Assembly: GCA_026770585.1 (NCBI GenBank)
Contig: MU646328.1
Span: 114,748 to 125,809, forward strand
Length of the DNA stretch: 11,062 nt
Direction: 5' to 3'
Source of the DNA: Baffinella frigidus
Lineage: Eukaryota > Cryptophyceae > Cryptomonadales > Baffinellaceae
A program made the position numbers and the translations under genes. Shown piece after piece: positions 5,865 through 10,545 of the stretch; position 1 is the stretch's first letter, and each line of letters opens with the position of its first letter. The notes below the pieces were generated by a model that saw only the letters and a program-made list of their open reading frames with translations, had not been told where the DNA came from and did no database searches.

Positions 5865-5930
5865 GAGAAGCACAAGCTTGTGGAGCGGAACCGGCGCACC
5901 ACGGGGAAGGAGCTCCTGGCTGAGCTGCAG
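5865..5930 (+). CDS. bHLH transcription factor, exon carrying the basic region and helix 1
   Basis: bHLH proteins bind E-box DNA as dimers in the nucleus. Numbering from 5865, the exon reads E1-K-H3-K-L-V-E7-R8-N-R10-R11, a basic region with the H-E-R triad spaced as in canonical E-box binders. The start of helix 1 follows (T-G-K-E-L-L-A-E-L-Q22). The exon starts after an AG preceded by a pyrimidine-rich AACCCTG tract (5831-5864) and ends at CAG|GTTATG. Both boundaries are phase 0. An in-frame TGA at 5850-5852, just upstream of the acceptor, fits an exon start there. Splicing to the acceptor at 7487-7489 places S-L-I-P next, completing helix 1. The inferred intron is about 1.56 kb and full of repeats. 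No upstream exon or start codon was identified. The domain call is good; the expressed gene model is inference. Confidence 0.72.
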
Positions 5931-5944
5931 GTTATGAGTCTCAT

Positions 5945-6067
5945 CTATCCCTTAAGTGGCAGTACCCTTAAGTGGCCAGTAGGCGCATATACCCTACTGC
6001 AGGGCCCTATGACCTGCCTAGGACCTCTTTGGGGTCAATTTGGACCCCATGGCCACTTAAGAGATGC
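5945..6067. mobile_element. Foldback element, TATCCCTTAAGTGGC family (copy B)
   Basis: CTATCCCTTAAGTGGC (5945-5960) opposes GGCCACTTAAGAGATGCC (6051-6068). A second ACCCTTAAGTGGCC follows at 5963-5976, so the left end is partly duplicated. AGTAGGCGCATA, CCCTAC and GACCTGCCTAGG are the core of copy A in reverse orientation. GGGGTCAATTTGGACCCC near the right end parallels the GCGGTCAAAATTGACCGC palindrome of 8895-9003. It lies just inside the presumed bHLH intron. Confidence 0.8.
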
Positions 6068-6078
6068 CTGCGGTGTTC

Positions 6079-6183
6079 GCCTCAGTTGTTGCCAGGGGGG
6101 AAGACGTCTCTCCCTCCTCTCGGTCCTGGCTGAGCTTCAGGTTACGAGTCCCAGCCCTGCCTCAGTTGTTGCTAGGGGAGCAC
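6079..6183 (+). repeat. Duplicate of the bHLH exon-1 3' end and donor, within a local tandem repeat
   Basis: TCCTGGCTGAGCTTCAG then GTTACGAGTC (6124-6150) copies the last codons of exon 1 and its donor (5914-5940) with two differences over 27 nt; in phase it still reads L-A-E-L-Q. It sits between two copies of GCCTCAGTTGTTGC (6079 and 6160). The duplicated piece could act as a decoy donor but has no complete exon around it. Confidence 0.6.
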
Positions 6184-6278
6184 ACGCCAGGGGGGCAGAC
6201 GGCTCAGCTCTCGCTGCCCTCGGTCGCACCTCGCTTCGACGCGATCTGCAGCTCTCTCTTGGTCGCAGCTCTCGAGGC

Positions 6279-6400
6279 GTAGGGTGCAGGGTTCAGGGTG
6301 TAGGGTGTAGGGTGTAGGGTGTAGGGTTAACCCTGGTTCAGGGTATAGGGTGTAGGGTATAGGGTGTAGGGTGTAGGGTGTAGGGTTAACCCGAGGGTAG
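6279..6400 (+). repeat. Telomere-like GTGTAGG heptamer arrays
   Basis: Two blocks of GGGTGTA/GGGTATA heptamers each end in the palindrome GGGTTAACCC (about 6326-6335 and 6383-6392). The unit is a two-base variant of TTTAGGG and differs from the TTCAGGG unit at the left edge of the window. G-rich on the plus strand. Confidence 0.85.
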
Positions 6401-6471
6401 AGGGTGCAAGGTGCTCTCTCGGTCGTAGCTCTCTCGGAGGAGACGCGCTGCTCAGCTCTCTCAGGTGCTCA

Positions 6472-6597
6472 CCACGCCAGAGTCTTCGAAGGGGTCGCCA
6501 AAAGTCAATTTCCCTTCAAAACAGTGGTTTTCAAAAGTCAAAAACCGTGTCCTGACACGGTTTTAAAAAATCAACCCCCTTCTGCACTCTGGCGTGG
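6472..6597. mobile_element. Foldback MITE-like element with CCACGCCAGAGT ends
   Basis: CCACGCCAGAGT (6472-6483) and ACTCTGGCGTGG (6586-6597) are exact inverted repeats. The subterminal regions also pair loosely (ttcgaaggggtcg against aaccccctt). Inside lies a perfect 10-bp hairpin, AAACCGTGTC-CT-GACACGGTTT (about 6542-6563). No ORF and no clear target duplication. Confidence 0.75.
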
Positions 6598-7056
6598 CAG
6601 GTCTGGTCTCACCAAACGAAGGAGACCGGACGTTGATTCCCGTGGTTTGCGGTACGAATCCGTCGAGGTGTGTGTGGAAATGATCAGTCGAACTGACTGA
6701 GGCAGAGCTACGAGTCCCACGTAGGATGGCGAGTTACAGGCTACTGTGGCACCACTCCAGCACACGGCTTAAGTATTCTGGGGAGTCATTCCGGTCATCC
6801 TACACGGGACTGTATCCCCAGAACTATCTCTTACCTGGTGCACACCTTGTCTGGTTCGGTCAAGAGCGGTGCGACTCTCGCTCACCTTCCTACCCACATC
6901 CTGTCACACAAAGGCCCCGTAAGTTTTTGCACAGTGGCTGATTGCTCATACATTTTCAAACGCCGCTGTCTTCGTTGTGCTCAGCCTCGGCGGGGGTGCA
7001 TACCTGGCGGCCGTGTTTGTAGCAATGAAGGTCTCTCTCGTTTTCGTTGTGCGCAG
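6598..7056. other. Gene-free stretch within the presumed bHLH intron
   Basis: I find no recognisable gene. The frames crossing it on the plus strand lack start context and family signature, and one of them runs into the exon-2 duplicate at 7057. The last 20 bases (ctctctcgttttcgttgtgcgcag) form a good pyrimidine tract and acceptor for that duplicate. Confidence 0.45.
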
Positions 7057-7132
7057 TCGCTCATTCCGTCGGTGGAGCACGCCGCGGGACCGCTGGCGAT
7101 GAACGCCGTGCTCCCGGCTGCGATCCAGCACC
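7057..7132 (+). pseudogene. bHLH exon-2 copy 1 (decayed)
   Basis: The sequence follows an acceptor (gtgcgcag) and reads S-L-I-P-S-V-E-H-A-A-G-P-L-A-M-N-A-V-L-P and then A-A-I-Q-H-L. After that it runs into AT-rich repeat where the intact exon has K-E-V and a stop. A proline replaces alanine in helix 2 and would likely break the helix. The reading frame continues open through the minisatellite to a stop near 7240, so a spliced product could exist, but the domain would be damaged. Compare 7490-7579. Confidence 0.7.
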
Positions 7133-7289
7133 TCATATATTCACAGTATATCCACAGTACATTCACAGTATATTCACAGTATATCCACAGTATGTTCATA
7201 GCATCCTACTATATTCATAGTATATTCATAGTTTCGTCATAGTATATTCATAGTATATTCATATTATTTCAAAGTATACTAAAGAAAGT
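7133..7289. repeat. AT-rich minisatellite (TATATTCACAG/TATATTCATAG), block 1
   Basis: Irregular tandem words of about 10-12 bp (TATTCACAGTA, TATCCACAGTA, TATTCATAGTA) fill the space between exon-2 copies 1 and 2. The same words fill 7373-7472 between copies 2 and 3. The base composition is unlike the GC-rich exons on either side. Confidence 0.85.
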
Positions 7290-7306
7290 TATATTACTCT
7301 GCGCAG

Positions 7307-7363
7307 TCGCTCATCCCGTCGGTGGAGAACGCCGCGGGACCGCTGGCGATGAACGCCGTGCTC
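7307..7363 (+). pseudogene. bHLH exon-2 copy 2 (truncated by a stop)
   Basis: A 74-nt stretch (7290-7363), including the acceptor tactctgcgcag and codons S-L-I-P through A-V-L, is identical to 7473-7546. It then meets TAG (7364-7366). A deletion of roughly 14 bases relative to copy 3 joins CGGCT directly to the AT-rich repeat. Identity of this length points to a recent duplication or conversion. Helix 2 would be cut after four residues. Confidence 0.75.
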
Positions 7364-7372
7364 TAGGCGGCT

Positions 7373-7472
7373 CATATATTCATAGTACACGCATAGTATA
7401 TTCAAAGCACATTCATAGTATATTCACAGTATATCCACATTATATTCAGATCATAGTATAGTATATTCACAG
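7373..7472. repeat. AT-rich minisatellite, block 2
   Basis: The same TATTCATAGTA/TATTCACAGTA words as block 1 lie between exon-2 copies 2 and 3. Each exon copy joins the AT-rich DNA at a different point: copy 1 after CACCTC, copy 2 after CGGCT. That pattern fits duplication with breakpoints in the repeat. Confidence 0.85.
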
Positions 7473-7489
7473 TATATTACTCTGCGCAG

Positions 7490-7579
7490 TCGCTCATCCC
7501 GTCGGTGGAGAACGCCGCGGGACCGCTGGCGATGAACGCCGTGCTCGCGGCTGCGATCCAGCACCTCAAGGAGGTCTGA
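7490..7579 (+). CDS. bHLH transcription factor, exon with end of helix 1, loop and helix 2 (intact copy 3)
   Basis: After the acceptor tactctgcgcag (ending 7489), the exon reads S1-L-I-P4, the usual end of helix 1 with its proline. A short loop (residues 5-14) follows, then helix 2: M15-N-A-V-L-A-A-A-I-Q-H-L-K-E-V29. The pattern V-L-x-x-A-I-x-x-L is the bHLH helix-2 signature. The lysine common at the start of helix 2 is absent. Phase 0 matches the exon ending at 5930, so the joined domain is about 51 residues, the normal bHLH size. TGA at 7577-7579 would end the protein here. Alternatively, GAG|GTCTGA at 7573/7574 could be a weak donor leading to the phase-0 exons at 7951-8693. Of the three copies, this is the only one without helix damage. 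Confidence 0.72.
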   Translation, partial: SLIPSVENAAGPLAMNAVLAAAIQHLKEV

Positions 7580-7596
7580 ACCCTACACCATATTCA

Positions 7597-7766
7597 TAGT
7601 GACGCAACCTATAATTAGTTTTGTAAAGTAACTCGTTCCTGGTACAAATCATAAAACAAGACCTCGTTTAAGAAGGAAGTGGAGCCCTTTTTAGTTTTAA
7701 ATGGACCTTGTTTTATAATTTGTACCAGAACGAGTTGCTTTACAAAACTATTAGGTTGCGTCACTA
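7597..7766. mobile_element. Long-arm foldback MITE-like element with TA target duplication
   Basis: The arms of about 66 bp are complementary: GTGACGCAACCT (from 7599) opposes AGGTTGCGTCAC (to 7764), and pairing continues through TAGTTTTGTAAAG, AACTCGTTC and GGTACAAAT to AAAACAAG. Both outer ends are flanked by TA, as in Tc1/mariner-related (Stowaway-like) elements. The non-pairing centre is about 35 bases. No ORF. It lies 18 bp downstream of the bHLH stop codon. Confidence 0.85.
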
Positions 7767-7950
7767 TTAATCTCCCCTACGTATCATCTTTGTAGAGGCT
7801 CTACAATTCTTTTAAGTCGACGATTCTTTTAAGTCTACCGACCTCGACTGGCAGCAAGCCATGCCGAGGTCTTTCCCCCCCAATTCAGCCCCCGAACCCA
7901 GTCCTCGATTTCAGCCCAGATTCCAACACAACATCTCACCCCCCCCCCAG
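7767..7950. other. Gene-free stretch with a short tandem repeat and pyrimidine tract
   Basis: ATTCTTTTAAGTC occurs twice in tandem (about 7806-7837). From 7868 the sequence becomes C-rich and leads to the first acceptor of the exon array at 7948-7950. An ATG at 7861 opens a Pro-rich frame that runs into the first unit, but the composition follows the C tracts and I do not call it a start. Confidence 0.4.
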
Positions 7951-8360
7951 CAGAGCAAGCTACACACGGCCGGGCACGCGACCGCAGCGATTTCCCCCGG
8001 CGTTCGGGCGTTCGGGCGGGGGGGTGGGCGCGCGTCGGCGTTGCCACCTCATCCCAAACCTCCGCGGCGTTTCACGCTTACACAACCCCCCCCTGCCTCT
8101 TCCAGGAGAAGCTACATACGCTAGCTAGACTGATCGAGGTGCATGGTTGGTGCCACCTCATTCCAAACCTCAGAATTCAACCCCCCCCCCCCCACCCTCC
8201 TCCCCAGGAGAAGCTACACACGGCCGGGCACGCGGCCGCAGCGAGCTCCTCCGGCGGGCGGGGGGAGGGGCGGGTGGGCGGGCGCGCGTCGTCCTTGCCA
8301 CCTCATCCCAAACCTCAGCGGCGTTTCACGCTCACACAAATACCCCCCCGTCCCCCCCAG
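7951..8360 (+). repeat. Tandem array of acceptor-exon-donor units (three units before the terminal exon)
   Basis: Units start at 7951, 8106 and 8208, with the terminal exon at 8361, giving spacings of 155, 102 and 153 bp. Each has a long C/T tract ending in CAG, an exon-like core starting (GA)GAAGCTACACACGGCCGG, and, in most, GTGGGCGCGCGTCG as a possible donor. A shared intron-like part follows (TTGCCACCTCATCCCAAACC, GCGTTTCACGCT). The cores at 7957 and 8211 differ at about one base over 33. Phase-0 translations are S-K-L-H-T-A-G-H-A-T-A-A, E-K-L-H-T-L-A-R-L-I-E (then GTGCAT) and E-K-L-H-T-A-G-H-A-A-A-A-S-S-S. The second unit is shortened. This looks like a tandemly multiplied exon with its intron. 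Which exons are used cannot be seen. Confidence 0.65.
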
Positions 8361-8693
8361 GAGAAGGTACACGCGGCCCGGCACGAGGAGGCGCAGAGCT
8401 CCTCCGTGACCGGCGGGGGGGCGGGGGGGCAGGGTGGGCGCGCGTCGGCAGGCAAAGCTTCGGCCGCGCAGAAAGGCTCGGCCGCGCAGAAAGACTCGGC
8501 TGCGGCTGAGGCGGCCCGGGAGGAAGAGGAGGAGGAGGAGAAGGAGGAGGAGGAGGAGGACTCACTCAAGAGCGCGTCCTCGCTCAAAGCCTCGGAAGGG
8601 GAGAAAGGCTCGGCCGCGCATAAAGACTCGGCCGCGCAGAAAGGCTCGGCCGATGAGCGGGTGCCATCGAAGGACCCGTCGCAGGCGGCGTGA
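8361..8693 (+). CDS. Terminal low-complexity exon (Ala/Ser/Lys/Glu-rich C-terminus)
   Basis: The exon follows a strong acceptor (cccccccag, 8352-8360) and ends at TGA 8691-8693. It begins E-K-V-H-A-A-R-H-E-E-A-Q, the diverged fourth member of the array to its left. A Gly-rich linker comes next. Then 18-bp repeats encode [KG/KD]-S-A-A-Q motifs (8457-8508 and again 8606-8657), separated by an acidic run of Glu with one Lys (8519-8563). No domain is recognised; the region is probably disordered. The other plus-strand frame is Arg-rich and the minus frames Ser- or Pro-rich, as expected of shadows. It could be the C-terminus of the bHLH protein if 7574 is a donor, or belong to a separate gene. If GTGGGC at about 8436 is used as a donor, the exon would be shorter. 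Confidence 0.5.
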   Translation, partial: EKVHAARHEEAQSSSVTGGGAGGQGGRASAGKASAAQKGSAAQKDSAAAEAAREEEEEEEKEEEEEDSLKSASSLKASEGEKGSAAHKDSAAQKGSADERVPSKDPSQAA

Positions 8694-8894
8694 CGGTTGC
8701 CGCCGTTACTTAAGTTAACAGAGGTTCTACCTTTGCTTCACTCTCGACGTTTGTCTCGGTGGGCAGTGCTCTCCTTGCGGGTACGGGTACTCCGTAGCAC
8801 CCTACGGTGTTGCCTACCGTAGGGTCCTACGCACTACCCGGATCCGGCTCACTACCCGGGGCAGCTCGGAACCGTCTCAGGCGGCTTTCCTCAT
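8694..8894. other. Gene-free stretch with a CCTACGGT hairpin
   Basis: No gene is seen. CCCTACGGT (8800-8808) pairs perfectly with ACCGTAGGG (8816-8824), and GTAG/CTAC extends it outward after a 2-nt mismatch. The loop and right arm (GTTGCCTACCGTAGGGTCCT) match the interior of the 10793-10957 element, so this is probably a fragment of the CCACAC family. Confidence 0.55.
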
Positions 8895-9003
8895 CCTATC
8901 CCTCAAGTGGCGATGCGGTCAAAATTGACCGCCAAGAGGTGCTAGGCAGGTCCTAGGGGGCTGCCGTAGGGTGTATGCGCCTACTCGCCACTTAAGGGAT
9001 AGG
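8895..9003. mobile_element. Foldback element, TATCCCTTAAGTGGC family (copy C)
   Basis: CCTATCCCTCAAGTGGCGA (8895-8913) and TCGCCACTTAAGGGATAGG (8985-9003) are inverted repeats with one mismatch. The core TAGGCAGGTCCTAGG, CCGTAGGGTGTATGCGCCTACT matches copy A in orientation. An 18-bp palindrome, GCGGTCAAAATTGACCGC, follows the left end. Its right end overlaps or abuts the next element. Confidence 0.85.
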
Positions 9004-9234
9004 GCTACCTCGCTCATAAGGAGACGCACCCCCCCTAGGACCCTACAGTAGACCGATCTGTGGCCTTGCAGTGGTCCTACAGGGGTACCTCGCTCATAAG
9101 AGACCGCCGCTCCCTAGGACCCTACAGTAGGCCTGTGCCTGGGGCCCTATGGTGGTCGCAGGGAGTGGGCGCTTTCCTATGAGCGAGGTACCCCTGTAGA
9201 GGGGAGCGCGGCTCCTCATGAGCGAGGCAACCCT
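9001..9234. mobile_element. Foldback element, TACCTCGCTCATAAG family, interrupted outer copy
   Basis: AGGGCTACCTCGCTCATAAG (9001-9020) opposes CTCATGAGCGAGGCAACCCT (9215-9234). The core CCTAGGACCCTACAGTAG follows the left end. Removing 9077-9199 leaves about 111 bp, the same size as sister elements. The intervening DNA is a complete second element of the same family, so this is a nested pair. Confidence 0.8.
9077..9199. mobile_element. Foldback element, TACCTCGCTCATAAG family, inserted inner copy
   Basis: CTACAGGGGTACCTCGCTCA (from 9077) opposes TGAGCGAGGTACCCCTGTAG (to 9199), and only a small non-pairing centre remains. The core CCTAGGACCCTACAGTAGGC then CTATGGTGG is the reverse of the core at 9746-9886. 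No ORF. No target duplication is evident at the junction with the outer copy. Confidence 0.85.
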
Positions 9235-9255
9235 GAAGCACTGACGTGACTACGC

Positions 9256-9346
9256 CTGGGCTCGCCGTAAGATACATTTCTGGGCTCGCTGTAAAATTCG
9301 TGAGTACGTCTGGGCTCGATGTAAAATACATCTGTACAATACATTT
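9256..9346 (+). repeat. Tandem repeat CTGGGCTCGCTGTAAAATACAT (three units)
   Basis: Units start at 9256, 9280 and 9310, with length variation from extra AT-rich bases. A fourth relative (CAGGGCTCGCTGTAAAGTACA) lies at about 9598, beyond the element at 9433-9591, suggesting that element interrupted the array. The sequence 9347-9432 shows nothing else I can assign. Confidence 0.75.
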
Positions 9347-9432
9347 CCAAAGAGCAAGTTTCCCAGCGCACAATGGCAATACATTTCGCCACAGGGGAAG
9401 TGAAAAACAGTATGGCGAGCGCATGCGTTTAA

Positions 9433-9591
9433 CCACACAGCGGACTTCGAAGGGAGTTCGAATCCCCACAGCGATAAGACCCAGAACCCTGCGGTAGGCA
9501 ACCCGTAGGGACATAGGGGGGTTCCTACCGATAAGGTTACGGAAAGGTGGCCCAATTTGGACTGAAAATCCCTTCGTAGCCCGCTGTGTGG
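9433..9591. mobile_element. Foldback MITE-like element, CCACAC family (copy 2, reverse)
   Basis: CCACACAGCGGACTTCGAAG (from 9433) opposes CTTCGTAGCCCGCTGTGTGG (to 9591). The reverse complement aligns end to end with 10793-10957, sharing AAGGGATTTT, CCGTAACCTTATC, ATGTCCCTACGGGTTGCC and TTATCGCTG. A T-arm-like word (GTTCGAATCC) occurs inside but no tRNA can be folded. No ORF. Confidence 0.85.
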
Positions 9592-9643
9592 TACATCAGG
9601 GCTCGCTGTAAAGTACACTTTACTTTACAGCCCCGATGTACCA
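9588..9643. other. Hairpin with TGGTACAT arms
   Basis: TGGTACATCAGGGCT and CTGTAAAGTA oppose TACTTTACAG and CCCCGATGTACCA with a small bulge and a short centre. It overlaps the right edge of the preceding element and the fourth CTGGGCTCG repeat unit, so it may reflect the repeat array in inverted arrangement. Confidence 0.6.
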
Positions 9644-9710
9644 CTTGTCACTTGTCAGGCACTTGTCAGGTACTTGACTTGTCAGGTACTTGACTTGTCA
9701 AGTACCTGAC
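9641..9710. repeat. ACTTGTCAGGT tandem repeat ending in a perfect palindrome
   Basis: Five to six units of CACTTGTCAGG/TACTTGACTTGTCAGG run in tandem. The last part is an exact inverted repeat: GTCAGGTACTTGAC (9681-9694), a TT centre, and GTCAAGTACCTGAC (9697-9710). A C run follows. No coding frame. Confidence 0.8.
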
Positions 9711-9745
9711 CCCCCCCCCTGCTCTTCAAAGAGAGGCGCAGGACC

Positions 9746-9886
9746 CTACAGGGGTACCTCGATCATAAGAAACTGTAACTTCCCTAGGGCCACCATAGAG
9801 CCCTAGGCATATGCCTACTGTAGGGTCCTAGGGGACCTCTAGAGGAAGGCGCTTTTTTGTGAGCGAGGTACACTGTACTCCTGTAA
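9746..9886. mobile_element. Foldback element, TACCTCGCTCATAAG family (copy 3)
   Basis: CTACAGGGGTACCTCGATCA (from 9746) opposes GAGCGAGGTACACTGTACTC then CTGTA (to 9885). The right end carries a small extra piece (cactgta). The core CCACCATAGAGCCCTAGGCA and TATGCCTACTGTAGGG matches 10378-10493 and the reverse of 9077-9199. No ORF. Confidence 0.8.
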
Positions 9887-10083
9887 CCCAGCAGCCCCTG
9901 AACCCCCCCCCCCCATTTGCGAGATGAGATCCCAAGTCGACAAACGGCTCCAAGGACGAAGAAATGGCTCCAAGAACGAGGATGGAATGCCCCCCTCACA
10001 ACAACCGGAAAAAGTAATGTAAAAAACAATTCCGGGGTAAAAAATAATTCCGGAAAAAATCAGTCCGGAGACAGCAGACCCCC
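9887..10083. other. Gene-free stretch
   Basis: No gene is visible. The stretch has a C run (9904-9914) and an A-rich part where TTCCGG/GTCCGG words recur about every 20 bases (about 10030-10068). Open frames here have no recognisable protein features. Confidence 0.4.
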
Positions 10084-10296
10084 GTTATTGTCGAAATGTG
10101 CTCCGCGCGGAAAAAATCGAGGTCAGGTCAGCAACGTTTTTTCATTTTTTTGCCTTTTTGTGTCATCTCATGGGTGGGAGATGCTATTTTGAGATACAAA
10201 CCATGCCTAAGATAGCATAAAAGTCTATTTTTTTGGATTTTTTCCTGATTTCCTGACCTGACCTCGATTCCGCGCGAAGCCCATTTCGACAATAGC
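10084..10296. mobile_element. Foldback MITE-like element with ~44-bp arms
   Basis: The left arm GTTATTGTCGAAATGTGCTC, then CGCGCGGAA and TCGAGGTCAGGTCAG (10084-10131), is complementary to 10253-10296 except for a few substitutions and an A-run insertion. The 120-base centre is AT-rich with T tracts and no ORF of note. No target duplication is evident. Confidence 0.85.
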
Positions 10297-10348
10297 AGGC
10301 CCGTGCATGCACTGCGGCGGGGGGCAGCATTTGCAGTGCGGCTCTCGG

Positions 10349-10545
10349 GACATAGTCCCGTGTAAAGTCACTCTGGCTACAGGGGTACCTCGATCATAAG
10401 AAAGTACCCCCCCCCTAGGACCATCTTAGGGCCCTAGGCATAGGCCTACTGTAGGGTCCTAAAAAGGAGGCTTATGAGCGAGGTACCCCTGTATCCTGCA
10501 CGGGGCTGTGTCTCCACGGAGTGACTTTACACACGGGACTGTGTC
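10349..10545. mobile_element. Foldback element (GACATAGTCCCGTGTAAAG ends), interrupted by an insertion
   Basis: GACATAGTCCCGTG then TAAAGTCACTC (10349-10373) opposes GAGTGACTTTAC then ACACGGGACTGTGTC (10519-10545) with a 2-nt indel and few mismatches. Between them lies a complete TACCTCG-family element (10378-10493). Without it the outer element would be about 80 bp. Confidence 0.7.
10378..10493. mobile_element. Foldback element, TACCTCGCTCATAAG family (copy 4, inserted)
   Basis: TACAGGGGTACCTCGATCAT (from 10378) opposes ATGAGCGAGGTACCCCTGTA (to 10493), nearly perfect. The core is CCTAGGACCATCTTAGGGCC, then TAGGCATAGGCCTACTGTAG. It sits inside the inverted-repeat structure 10349-10545. No ORF. 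Confidence 0.85.

Noticed and set aside
6838-7242. A 134-residue protein on the plus strand
   Set aside because: The middle is the decayed bHLH exon-2 copy and the C-terminus is translated AT minisatellite. The N-terminal part spans what looks like a splice acceptor.
7057-7579. CRISPR-like array, because of repeated units separated by spacers
   Set aside because: The repeats are 57-90 bp coding exons and the spacers are themselves AT minisatellite; the DNA is eukaryotic.
8315-8718. Arg-rich, Ser-rich and Pro-rich frames overlapping the terminal exon
   Set aside because: They are alternative readings of the GAG/GGC repeats. The Ala/Ser/Lys/Glu frame has the acceptor, the repeat periodicity and the stop.
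9433-9470. Possible tRNA, from a T-arm-like GTTCGAATCC and an upstream TGGCGAGCGC
   Set aside because: The T stem has mismatches, no acceptor stem pairs with the following bases, and the sister element at 10793-10957 does not keep the motif.
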